64,000 bases of DNA from Anomaloglossus baeobatrachus (Eukaryota; Chordata; Amphibia; Anura; Aromobatidae). Shown here piece by piece: positions 54,070 through 64,000 of this stretch. The stretch's first letter is position 1; each line of letters opens with the position of its first letter. Location of the stretch: NCBI RefSeq assembly GCF_048569485.1, contig NC_134357.1, positions 105,789,135 through 105,853,134 on the forward strand. Direction: 5' to 3'. The position numbers were made by a program, and so were the translations under genes. The notes under the pieces are model-generated. The model did no database searches and was not told the origin of the DNA. It saw only the letters and a program-made list of their open reading frames with translations.

Positions 54070-55240
54070 CTGCACAACCACTATTATATCTCCCTCAGTC
54101 CAGTCTGTCTCCTCACGGACTCTTTCCCGCACTGTCAATGCTGGGTTAAACCACACACAGTCCAGAGTAGGGGAGGCGACTATGACACAAACCTGGAACA
54201 GGGGACACTGTTTCCTTATTTACCAAAAGTATCCAGTTCTGTGCTTGCCACCAGCTGGACAATGTACTACTAATACCAACTACTGACGAGTTCTCCCACT
54301 GGAAGAAGATACTGCTGATGTACTAGTCTCATTGTTCATAGCAGCATTGCAACAGTGACTTCTTCCTGCGGTGAAAATTGCTCTGTGGCCTGACATTAGT
54401 AGTACAATGCCAGACTACCTGACCTGAACTCCCTGCCAAAGCCCCGGATCTACGGTCACCACTGCTGCCCGACCTCAACTCACTGACTCTACTCCATCAC
54501 GGCTCACCGCTACTCTCACTCTGCTGTCACGGCAGAACACTGTGACTGGTGACATTGGGAATTACTACAATACAATGGCATCCAACTTCTCCCACAGATA
54601 AGACCCTGACAGCCCTGTGGTCATCATGAATAGATCACAACTGCTGCAGCCACGATATAATAGATACAGTTAGATACTGACCAAAGTCTCCTCTGCCCTG
54701 CGGCTGCAGTATTCACGGTGTGTCATGCTCAGACACATACATATCAGCAAATAAATGCATAGCTGCAGAATAAATAAATACGGTACATGTTAACACAGTA
54801 CATACCATTTCATATTAGAAATAAGTATATAATCAATACTTATTAATAGAAAAATAAAAATTGCAACACATTTTCTTTAACAAAACTTGACTCATTAGGT
54901 GCCAAATATTTTAATTCTTAATATTTTTGCAATGGAGAGACAAAATAAAAAATAAATAAATAATTTTATTTCACTCTGCAGCTACTATTACATCATGTGT
55001 CCAGTTCAACACAAAGAATTTCATGAAAGGTTCTCATTATGCAGTTTTTAGCCATAGATAGTAAGTGTATGCAGCAAGTAGGAGAACAATAAACTTCCAT
55101 TATATTTCTGAATCTATTTGAATGCATAGCAAGCTATTCATATACAATATATTATATAGTACTGTACATTTTTGTATATAAATGATATTCCTTTTTTATA
55201 AATTATTAATACCAATCCTCTCTCCTATTTTCTATCACAG
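54070..55240 (+). other. Upstream/intron region of the IFIT-like gene
   Basis: The first part is repeat-like; from about 54700 the sequence is A+T-rich and unique-looking. It would be the 3' part of intron 1 in the usual two-exon IFIT layout, with a pyrimidine-rich tract ending CTATCACAG at 55240. I found no interferon-response element of the GAAANNGAAA type and no convincing exon 1. Confidence 0.45.
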
Positions 55241-56685
55241 TGGGTTATCGAAGAAGGCATTACAGCTGCGATTACTACAACTTCAATGTCACTTTTCATG
55301 GAAACTTCTCATAAACGACAAAGACCCAGATGAACTAGAGGACCGATTGTATGACCAATTGACATATCTGGTCACCAAGAACAAATACATGGTGTACAAT
55401 TTCCTTGCCTATGTGATACATCTGAGAAAAGATTACACAAAAGCTATTGCAAATTTAAAGAAAGCAGAAGAAATGATAGAAGAGAACAATCCGGATGGGA
55501 CTGATCAAAAATATTTGGTGACATATGGAAATTATGCATGGGTGTACTACTACATGAATCAGTATGAAGATTCTCAGAAATATGTAGATAAAGTGGAGCA
55601 GATTTATAAAGACCTGAAAGGTCCACAGGATATAGCAGAAATCTATGGGGAAAAAGGCTGGTCATTCTTAAAATGTGGTGGACAATATTATGAAGAAGCA
55701 AAACAATGTTTTCAGAAGGCTTTAGAGCTAGAGCCAGAAGATCCTGAGTGGATCACGGGATATGCAACAGTGGTCTATAGACTGGAGGGTTTCAATGGCA
55801 GAACATGTACTGCTCCAGATTGCAAATCACTAGTTATTGAGAAATGCAGTAGAGAAGAGTCCAAAAGATCCCGTGGTGAAGGCACTTCTTGCATTAAAGC
55901 TGCAAGACCTAAAAAGAACTGGTGAAGGAAAAAAGTATATAGAAGAAGCCTTAGAACAAGCCCCAAGCCTTCCATATTTGCTCCGTTATGTAGCAAAGTT
56001 TTACAGAAGAGCTGAGATGGTAGGTGAGGGCTTGCGTGTCTTAAAATCAGCATTAGATCTCATCCCAACTTCTGGATTTCTACATCACCAAACTGGATTA
56101 TGTTACAAAAGAAAGTACTTAAATATCAAAAAGTCGCTTGGAAATGGGAACTATTATAGCAGACAAATGCACTCTGCGGAATTAGATGACCTCCTCCAAA
56201 ATGCCCTCTTTCATTTTGAGAAGACGGTGGAGCACAAGAAAACATTTGTGTATGCATACGTAGATTTAGCAAATATGTATAGTGAAGCAAAGAAGTATCA
56301 AAAAGCCGAAGAGAGCTTTCAAGCTGTTATGTCACTTCCCGATCTTACAGATGAGGAGAAGCAGCAGATCTATTACAATTATGGGCGGTTTAAAGAATAT
56401 TGCATGAGATCTGAATCAGAAGCCATCGACTACTATAAAAAGAGTTTGCAGATCACTGTGCCCAATCAAGACAGAGAATGGAGTGAAAAGGCCCTAACAA
56501 GGATTTCTATGAGGAAGATTAAGAACGATATTCATGATGCTGAGGGCTACGCTTTGCTTGGCTTTGTCCATAATACTAATGGGGAAAGAAATGATGCAAT
56601 TGATTGCTATGAAAAAGCCTTGAAATACGACTGTTACAATGAGGAATATGTGAGTGAGCTGTGTGAGCTGAAACTGATGATATGA
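55241..56685 (+). CDS. ifit5-like: IFIT-like protein, main coding exon, one frame break
   Basis: Interferon-induced protein with tetratricopeptide repeats, a cytosolic antiviral factor that in other vertebrates binds foreign or uncapped RNA 5' ends. The exon starts after the acceptor ...CTATCACAG at 55240, in phase 2, which fits the usual tiny first exon (ATG AG|T, giving Met-Ser). About 481 codons, the normal family length. Motifs: LQCHFSWKLL at the N-terminus, VTYGNYAWVYYYMNQYEDSQKYVDKVE, GEKGWSFLKCGGQYYEEAKQCFQKALE, then LLRNAVEKSPKDPVVKALLA, YLLRYVAKFYRR, FLHHQTGLCYK and ALLGFVHNTNGERNDAIDCYEKAL, all TPR-type helices of IFITs. One extra base near 55824-55836 shifts the frame: upstream sequence reads on to a stop at 55923-55925, while downstream sequence is open to the TGA at 56683. 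Conservation on both sides argues for a recent mutation or a sequence error. The 1/5 assignment among paralogues is not resolved. Confidence 0.9.
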
Positions 56686-57700
56686 AGAACAAGTGAACTA
56701 GAATGGAGATCTTGGATGATTAAACTTACCTTTTGTTTCCCTTTATCAATATATAAATCTTCTAGTAATTTACTAAGAATAAGTAAATAGTAAACCTGCA
56801 TGGGGGAAATTAGGGGGATGCGGCTGCAGTGTCTCATGCAATGTCTCTGTAAAACCCTATAAGAGGAAAAGTAACGAAAGAGGGGTTTAAATTAATTAGG
56901 ACCCACATGGCTGAGCTTCATCTATTTTATTAGCTGTTTTTGGAGTGATATTTACTTTTATTTTTGTGTCGTTTGTTCATTATATAGCAGCTTAATGCTT
57001 TCAGTTATCAAATTATAGTTTAGCTTTTGAAAAACGTATCCTTACATTTCACATGTTGCCATTTGCATAGGACTGCACTTTATAAAGGAAACACAAACAT
57101 AAAAAAATAAATATATAAGCAAACTGGTAAAAGTCACATTTACTACATTATTAGAGCATAATTAATATATAATGAGAGCACTTTAATGCTCTGATTTGCA
57201 AAAATGCTTAATTTATATGTATATGTTTAAAATAGAGGATGCAAAACCCTGGTGGAGTGGCCATGTTAGTAGTCCACTGATCCAGAACCCAGGGAAGCTA
57301 CTTTTACCCGGCTGCATCCCTGGCACTCTTCTGACCGTAATGATGATGGCCCACATATCAGTAGAGGCCCCGGGAATATACATGTTTATATAATGTAATC
57401 CTAAATTTTGCATTAAAGTTTTTAAAATTATTACTGCTTCTATGTTTATTATATTATTCATTTGTGAAAATAAAGTTTTGTTATATACCTATTTGGTAAT
57501 TCTTGTAATATTTCTTTGTACTTTGGTACACCCATGGTACGGTGATGTAATAGCTTATAATAGGACTTGATAGCAGTAAAAAAGGGTAAAACTAGTGGCC
57601 TTCTTTAGGTCTCAGCTTCCATAACAATCCATTAGAAAGTCGCTATGAATTACAGCATCTAAGAAATTTGTGAATTGTAATTGTAAAAGCTATTGTAAAA
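56686..57700 (+). other. 3' untranslated and downstream region of the IFIT-like gene
   Basis: A+T-rich sequence with candidate polyadenylation signals AATAAA at 57106-57111 and 57469-57474. The stretch at about 57240-57380 is richer in G+C and looks inserted, but no ends were found. Confidence 0.4.
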
Positions 57701-57835
57701 GCTATTTTCAGTTAAGGTAGTCAGGGCCGGGTGAAAAAGTCTCAGTGGGCCCCATGCACACACACCTACACAAATATGTACACATACAGGAATGCAAACA
57801 TTTACATATTTGAATACAAATTTACAAACATACAA

Positions 57836-57838
57836 ATA

Positions 57839-57876
<38 letters not shown>
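57836..57876. repeat. (AT)n microsatellite
   Basis: About 20 AT units with one interruption, followed by an imperfect ACAC-rich tract to 57944. Confidence 0.9.
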
Positions 57877-57881
<5 letters not shown>

Positions 57882-58163
57882 TAATATACACAGTAATATA
57901 CACTGACATACATAAATACACACAACAAACATGCACACACAAACACACTGTGTGCAGAATTATTAAGCAAATAAGTATTTTGATCACATGATACTTTTTA
58001 TACATGTTGTCCTACTTCAAGCTGTATAGGCTTGAGAGCCAACTACCAATTAAGTAAATCAGGTGATGTGCATCTCTGTAATGAGGAGGGGTGTGGTGTA
58101 ATGACATCAACACCCTATATAAGGTGTGCTTAATTATTAAGCAACTTCCTTTCCTTTGGCAAA

Positions 58164-58427
58164 ATGGGTCAGAAGAGAGATTTGACGGGCTCTGAAAAGT
58201 CCAAAACTGTGAGCTGTCTTGCAGAGGGATGCAGCAGTCTTGAAATTGCCAAACTTTTGAAGCGTGATCACAGAACAATCAAGCGTTTCATAGAAAATGG
58301 CCAACAGGGTCGCAAGAAGCGTGTTGGGCAAAAAAGGCGCAAAATAACTGCCCATGAATTGAGGAAAATCAAGCGTGAAGCTGCCAAGATGCCATTTGCC
58401 ACCATTTTGGCCATATTTCAGAGCTGA
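58164..58427 (+). pseudogene. Mariner-type transposase, N-terminal part
   Basis: Open frame from ATG 58164, beginning MGQKRDLTGSEKSKTVSCLA, with a helix-turn-helix pattern (SSLEIAKLLKRDHRTIKRFI) that would bind the transposon ends. It reaches a stop at 58427, and the continuation lies in another frame from about 58430, so a frame change separates it from the catalytic part. Confidence 0.8.
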
Positions 58428-58475
58428 AATATTACTGGAGTATCAAAAAGCACAAGGTGTGCCATACTCAGGGAC

Positions 58476-58850
58476 ATGGCCAAGGTAAGGAAGGCTGAAA
58501 AACGACCACCTTTGAACAAGAAACATAAGATAAAACGTCAACACTGGGCCAAGAAATATTTTAAGACTGATTTTTCAAAGGTTTTATGGACTGATGAAAT
58601 GAGAGTGACTCTTGATGGGCCAGATGGATGGTCCAGAGGCTGGATCAGTAAAGGGCAGAGAGCTGCACTCCGACTCAGATGCCAGCAAGGTGGAGGTGGG
58701 GTACTGGTATGGGCTGGTATCATCAAAGATGAACTTGTGGGACCTTTTCAGGTTGAGGATGTAGTGATGCTTAACTCCCAGACCTACTGCCAGTTTCTGG
58801 AAGACAACTTCTTACAGCAGTGGTACAGGAAGAAGTCAGTAGCTAGGTAG
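58476..58850 (+). pseudogene. Mariner-type transposase, first catalytic part
   Basis: 124 codons including KVLWTDEMRVTLDGPDGWSR (first catalytic Asp) and GVLVWAGIIKDELVGPF. It ends at a stop after WYRKKSVAR, just where the duplicated block begins. Confidence 0.8.
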
Positions 58851-58943
58851 AGTGTAGGCTAGAGGCTGGATCAGTAAAGGACAGAGAGCTCCACTCTGAC
58901 TCAGACGCCAGCATGGTGGAGCTGGGGTACTGGTATGGGCTGG

Positions 58944-60173
58944 TGACACGCCCGCCCCAGGGCCTTAGAGATACTCGGAACTGGGCCGGAGTAGTCCGGG
59001 GATGTCAGTGGTGGCGGGGGTCCGGCTCCGTGACCCTGGCGGTGTCTTTAATAATAAAGGGGAGATGATGATGGGAGTTGTAGTTAATATTTAGTAAAAT
59101 TTGTGATGCCACCTGTGGTATTTTGCGGCTATGAGGCCGCGACTGTGCTTCAGGTTCCCCGGGGTAGATGGTGATGGCGCAGCTGAGGTGATCTCTTGCT
59201 CCCCACAGGTGGAGCGAGACACCACAGGGCACAGTATCAAAGTCTATTTAGGGAGGCTGGTGGACTTCAGGGTGTGGGGCCGGGATACGGATAATAACAG
59301 ACCAACACAGCAGTTTCTTTACCTCCTTCCTTTTACTCTGCAACACCCGGTGAAGTCCTGGGAGACCGGTACAAATGGTGGTAGCGATCCGGTTGGCCTA
59401 GAAGCAGTTGGGGGGGTATCTCCCTGGCCAGGTGAGTATTGAGGACTTCTCCCTACACTTTCTTCTCTTCTACAGGACCCCGCTGCGTTGGTTCGACGGA
59501 GGCCCTCTCTGCTGGGACTTGTGGTACTTCCCGCTCCCGTATGGTAAGCTACTCGGGCCTTCACTAATGCCACTCTGCTGGAGACAACACCGGGCCCTTA
59601 AAGTGCGGCTGTACCTTCGGGTTGTTTTGGGGCCAGGAGACCTGCAGTCCTCCTGCCCTTCGGATTCGGTTACTGGGACTCAAGCACCCTGGCAATCACG
59701 GACTCCGATGTCCGATTTTTAGCGTTTTCTTCTGAGGTGAGCCGGTTCAGCTCCCCTCTCCCCAGAATCTTCCTCCTGTGCCTCTCTGCAGACCTTGCTT
59801 TTCTGGGCTGAGCTATCTTAGCCCCAGACCCTAGCTTGCATGTCCGCACTACTCCAGTTCCTCACTCAAGCTCCTCTCTCCTCAACCGTCTGCTTTCAGC
59901 TCCTGACTAGACTGGACTCCTGTCAACTGTCAACTGTCACTTTTCTCTCTGACTGGAAAACTCACTCTGACTAGAACTGGCTGGTTCTAATCATTTCTCC
60001 TCACTACCTCACTACTCCTCCCCCAGGTCAGAGCTCCCCCTGCTGACCTGAGTAGGAACTGCATTCTTTGTAGGTAATTACTGGCCAAGGGACTCCCCCC
60101 TCTGGCTTCCAGGCTTAGTATTGACCTTTGTGGAACAACACTACTGTGGCAACTAGACCGCTGGGGTGCCACA
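58944..60173 (-). mobile_element. Solo LTR, duplication CTGG
   Basis: Fossil LTR of 1230 bases. Plus-strand edges TGACACGCCCGCCCCAGGGC and GGGGTGCCACA; on the minus strand it starts TGTGGCACCCC like the solo LTR at 10984. CTGG lies on both sides (58940-58943 and 60174-60177). The uninterrupted site (GGGCTGGTATCATC) is seen at 58711-58724 in the first copy of the transposon block. Conserved block TTTGTGATGCCACCTGTGG near 59099. Confidence 0.92.
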
Positions 60174-60353
60174 CTGGTATCATCAAAGATGAACTTGTGG
60201 GACCTTTTCAGGTTGAGGATGGAGTGAAACTGGCTGCGCCTGGGTTACAAAAGGAGAAACATAAAACGCACACATTTCAAGGACAACCTCAACTCCCAGA
60301 CCTGCCGCCAGTTTCTGGAAGACAACTTCTTCAAGGAGTGGTACAGGAAGAAG

Positions 60354-60566
60354 TTGGTATCGTTCAAGAAAAACATGATTTTCATGCAGGACAATGCTCC
60401 ATCACATGTATCCAACTACTTCACAGCGTGGCTGGTCAGTAAAGGTCTAAGAGATGAAAAAATAATGACATGGACCTCTTGTTCACCTGATCTGAACCCC
60501 ATAGAGAACCTGTGGTCCCTCAGCTTGCCTAATACAACTTGCCTAATAATTCTGCACACGGTGTAG
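60354..60566 (+). pseudogene. Mariner-type transposase, last catalytic part
   Basis: About 70 codons with FMQDNAPSHVSNYFTAWLVS (second Asp) and SPDLNPIENLW (Glu). The frame runs into the right TIR. Confidence 0.8.
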
Positions 60567-61418
60567 AGATATTTTAAAATGGGGAAGCCAGCAGCAGCCT
60601 CACTCACCTCCCCTGCTTGTCCCTGTCCAGCTCTTCCCGAGAGGGCATGTGGCTGTGCAGGGTTAGTCCATTATTCAAAGCTGTCTTATTCAAACAGATC
60701 TACCTGCTTTGACCAATAATTTTTTCAACTGAGCACACTGAGCAGCATGGGTGCGCAGCTTCAAGTCAAATAAACAAAACTGTGTGTACAGTGTGTCTTC
60801 TTTGTGAATATATGTGAAATCTGATACTGCATTGCATCATGCAGCTTTGCGTAGCTGTCCAAAACTGCTGCGTATAGGCAACGTAATCTCTTAGTGGCCA
60901 CAGTACCACCAAACTGGAAAATGGAAACGGAGTCTTAGTCCATATTCAAAGCTGTCGTATTCATACAGGGCTGCCTGCTTTCAACAATAATTTAAAAAAA
61001 AAAAAAGCATCATCTTCACGGGATAGACAAATGGCGGAGGCTGGCAGTTGCAAGTCTAGCTAGTGTACCTCCCTTTTAAAGGGACTCCGTCATTACATTT
61101 TTACCACTTAAACTGAGAACAGCATTATGAAGCAAAAGAGACACTAATTCCCGATGTGTCACTTACTGGGCTACTTAGTGTAGTTTTGGTAAAATCACTG
61201 TTCAACTAGCAGGAGATTACCATTAGAGGACTACTTGGCGTGCTTCCAGGTAGTCTAGCAGATGCATGAGCTTGTTATATCTCAGCTCTACAATCAAATA
61301 ATGCTAGATCTGGAGCAGAGAAAAAGTGATTTTATCAAAATGACAACAATCAGCTCAGTAAGTAACGCATCATTAAAATCAGGGTCTCTGTCTACATTAT
61401 GCTGCTCTCAAGAGATGA
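60565..61418. other. Intergenic with a duplicated phrase
   Basis: The block TTCAAAGCTGTCTTATTCAA at about 60674 recurs in altered form at about 60947, suggesting two copies of one repeat. TTTTAAAGGGACTCCGTCA at about 61074 resembles a T2-type MITE end. Confidence 0.4.
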
Positions 61419-61799
61419 GCGATCCCGATCCGTAAAGATCAGAAAATATTAAAATTGTACGATCAGGATCAGACATCCGAACATTTAACGTAAAGTCGGT
61501 GATCTTGCCAGAGATCTGTAAAAAACATCCTCTCCCTCCCCATCGCAGCCATGTCACGTATTGCCATGGCTGTGATTGGCCACTGTAAAATAAAAAGGAA
61601 GCAAAAGGGTTAAAGCAGTACATACTTACCGAGTATGCCCGCGGCTGCAGCACTTCTTCCGGGTCCGATAATTATCCCTCATCCATATTCACTGCTTTAC
61701 CCACCCACTGACTTCTCTGATTGGCTGCAATCAGACAGCGCCCCCACCCTCTCTGACAGCGTTATACTGCTGGTGTAAAATAAATAAATAAATTAAAAA
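61419..61799. repeat. Interspersed repeat (GAGATGAGCGATCCCGATCC start)
   Basis: Starts AGATGAGCGATCCCGATCC. The block CATATTCACTGCTTT...CTGATTGGCTG near 61685 resembles 551-581. No coding capacity. Confidence 0.4.
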
Positions 61800-62556
61800 A
61801 GCAGTCTCCAAAGAAATAGCAAACCCCCAACATGCAACAACGTTGATGTAAGAAAACACAATACACAGATAAAAAATAGAAGTCAGCAAAGGTGAGGCCC
61901 GACTTACTAGATAGAACAGGACAGGACAGATAACCGATTGCGGCCAGCAAAAAAACCTGCAACAAATACCAATCTCATGATAATAAAAAATACTGAGCCA
62001 AACAGACTCTCCCCACTATATCAGGTACTCTTGTGCTAGACACTTTAAACAGAACTGCAGATATATAGGGAAGAAACAAAATGACAGAACAAATAATATT
62101 CTAAAGTGCAAATAATCCAAACATGAACAGAGAGCAAGCTCCTTTTCTTGCTGGAGGACTGCCCTGTTCACAAAAGCAGAAAGACAGATCCTCACATACA
62201 AGAAACCAAACAGAACCAAATGGAATATGTAGAAACACCCTTAAGTGCAAATCCAGCAATTAAGCACAGAAACAGTAAACATATCTGGAGTAGATTCAGG
62301 CACCAAATAAATGGGAAAAGTAGATGGGAAAACTCCCAGCCATCTTCAGAAGCAGGCAGGAACATTTATTACTGGTGACCGCCAGGCACAAAATGCTCTC
62401 CTAAATAAACCAGGCTGATCTGCAATAGGATTTCCTGAATTCCCAATTAATTCCATCACCTGTCTGAATCACAGATTCAAACTCCACTACATTACCATTC
62501 CTGGCCACCAGAGGGAGCTCCAAACCAGCACTCACTTGGATGACATTCACAACAGA
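61800..62556 (-). mobile_element. Gypsy LTR, first of two tandem copies
   Basis: Fossil. Closely matches 39570-40360. On the minus strand it starts TGTTGTGAATGTCATCC near 62556. Truncated at its far end. Confidence 0.65.
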
Positions 62557-63113
62557 TCTGGTAACCGTGAACGATCACAAAAAATCCCATTAATCAGGGA
62601 AAAAAAATAAAACCACAAGAGTAGTTGAAAACTAAGCTGACCGCAATCCCCTATCTATCAGACAACACTAGAAGTAGCAGTGGGATGTTCCTAAGACACC
62701 TAGACACCTCGTCACTGCCAGAGAAACTTGCTACACCTCAAAGATAGAAATGAGGAATCCTAACTTGCCTCGGAGCAGTCCCCAAAGAAATAGAAAGCCC
62801 CCAACATGCAACAACGGTGATGTAAGAAAACACAATACACAGAAAATATATATTAGCAAAGGTGAAGCCTGACTTACTAGATAGAACAGGAGAGGACAGA
62901 TAACTGATTGTGGCCAACAAAAAACCCTGCAAAAAATACCAAACTCCTGATAGGAAAAAAATACTAAGACCACTGGGTCGTCCCTTGCTATATCAGGTAC
63001 TCTTGTGCCAGACACTATAAAGTGAACTGCAGATATAATGGGAAGAAACAAAATCACAGAACAAACAATATTCTAAAGTGCAAATAATCCAAACATGAAC
63101 AGGGAACAAGCTC
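62557..63113 (-). mobile_element. Gypsy LTR, second tandem copy
   Basis: Fossil. Matches 39401-39955 and, from about 62776, the preceding copy. Cut off at 63113 by the next LTR piece. Confidence 0.65.
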
Positions 63114-63258
63114 TGTTATGATTCAGGGACCGAGGAGGATCAAAAAATGCAGAATCCCAAATGGTAACAGAGTGGCTGGAACCTTAACGGATTGCAGACC
63201 TCATCCTGACACACAACTAGAAGTAGTCATGGGACGAGCCTACGATGACCTAGTCGTC
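63114..63258 (+). mobile_element. Gypsy LTR fragment, related subfamily
   Basis: Fossil. TGTTATGATTCAGGGACCGA resembles an LTR start. CACAACTAGAAGTAGTCATG near 63211 parallels CAACACTAGAAGTAGCAGTG in the neighbouring copy. Confidence 0.45.
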
Positions 63259-64000
63259 TTGACTAGAGTTGAGCGCGGTTCATGGTTCGAGGTTCTCCAG
63301 TTCGCGGCTCGAGTGATTTTGGGGGCTGTTCTAGCTAGAACTAGAACTCGAGCTTTTTGCTAAAGCTCGATAGTTCTAGATACGTTCGAGAACGGTTCTA
63401 GCAGCAAAAAGACAAGCTAATTACTAGCTGGCTTTCTGCTGTAATAGTGTAAGTCACTCTGTGACTCACACTATTATAAAATTTCAGTGTATAGTGTGCG
63501 GGAACAGCGCATTCCGATCACTGCTGTATGGATAATGGCGATCGCCATTTTTTTTTTCCTTGTCTTCCTTCCCTAAGCGCGCGCGTGTAGTGGGGCGGTC
63601 CAGCATGTCAGCCAATCCCAGACACACACACAGCTAAGTGGACTTTTAGCCAGAGAAGCAACGGCATGTGTAATAGGATGTCCATGTCACATGTCCCTGC
63701 ATTATAAAAACGGACATTTTCCTCCAGCATGCCATTATCTGCCTTCTGCGTCCTTGGTGTCAGTCATCACTGGCGCAGCTCCTATCGCCGATACTGCTGT
63801 GTACGCTCCATACACAGCGCTGTACAGCATAGGGATAGCACTTTCTATCAGTCCTTTTAAGGGCTCATACCGGCAAGGTCAGAGCCATAGGTGACAGGTC
63901 CGTGAAAACAGCGTTTAACAGCTACACAAGATGACAGCGTCTGTGTAGCTAAGGTCAGGGATTTCCTCGCTGCATTTCCCCATTAGGAGGGATAGAAAGG
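63259..64000. other. Unassigned interspersed repeat to window end
   Basis: Begins AGAGTTGAGCGCGGTTC, similar in style to the repeat at 61419. Contains the self-complementary pair AGTCACTCTGTGACT at about 63451 and AGCTAGAACTAGAACTCGAGCT-like inverted phrases near 63332. No gene supported. Confidence 0.35.

Larger units (their letters stand above)
57945..60564 (+). mobile_element. Mariner/Tc1-type transposon, DD37E spacing, split by solo LTR
   Basis: TIRs ACACTGTGTGCAGAATTATT (57945) and the complement of ACACCGTGTGCAGAATTATT (ending 60564). The transposase is in pieces: N-terminal helix-turn-helix part 58164-58427, first catalytic part 58476-58850 (LWTDEMRV) and last catalytic part 60354-60566 (FMQDNAPSH, SPDLNPIENLW). 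There are 37 residues between the second Asp and the Glu. The block 58860-58943 repeats 58632-58715, and 60290-60352 repeats 58771-58833, so the copy carries an internal partial duplication. The solo LTR at 58944-60173 interrupts the second block. Not functional. Confidence 0.85.

Noticed and set aside
54700-55240. Interferon-stimulated response element upstream of the IFIT exon
   Set aside because: Only weak partial matches such as TTTCATGAAAGG near 55018; no GAAANNGAAA or its complement seen.
55182-55240. ATG at 55182 as the IFIT start
   Set aside because: The codons from it encode a hydrophobic stretch unlike any IFIT and end exactly at a splice acceptor; this is intron sequence read through by chance.

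Overview
This window looks like nuclear DNA of a vertebrate with a large, repeat-rich genome, most likely a frog. The reasons are one vertebrate interferon-response gene (IFIT family), MITEs with TTAAAGGG ends like the T2/Kolobok elements described in Xenopus, Tc1/mariner, hAT-like and Helitron relics, and a dense load of Ty3/gypsy LTR elements. The species call is inference. No bacterial gene, rRNA, tRNA or CRISPR array was recognised.

Layout. 1-5.2 kb: gypsy LTR pieces and a hAT-like MITE. 6-8.1 kb: a MITE with genome-common ends, then a DNA transposon relic split by a palindrome-bearing MITE. 9-15.4 kb: LTR fragments, a short reverse-transcriptase relic, a foldback T2-type MITE and several solo LTRs. 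15.6-18.9 kb: a non-autonomous Helitron swollen by minisatellites. 19.4-25.6 kb: two solo LTRs and an LTR-flanked element without pol. 25.6-26.4 kb: a Tc1-like relic. 26.4-40.4 kb: a three-deep nest, namely an old gypsy relic split by a solo LTR that is itself split by a young, whole-looking gypsy element. 41.1-50.6 kb: a Helitron relic split by a second, older and broken gypsy element. 50.9-54 kb: AT-rich interspersed repeats and gypsy debris. 55.2-56.7 kb: the IFIT-like coding exon. 57.9-60.6 kb: a mariner-type transposon interrupted by a solo LTR. 61.8-63.3 kb: further LTR copies.

The only host gene supported is the IFIT-like exon at 55241-56685. It is well conserved but carries one frame break, so as written it is either a pseudogene or a sequencing error; its first exon is not found here. 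Everything else is mobile DNA. The gypsy LTRs fall into related subfamilies that share TG...CA ends, 4-bp target duplications, a common primer-binding site and, unexpectedly, a copy of that primer-binding site inside the LTR itself.

Target duplications and nesting give a relative order of events in several places, noted in the entries. Retroelement entries are described only as fossils: extents, parts, family and rough age.
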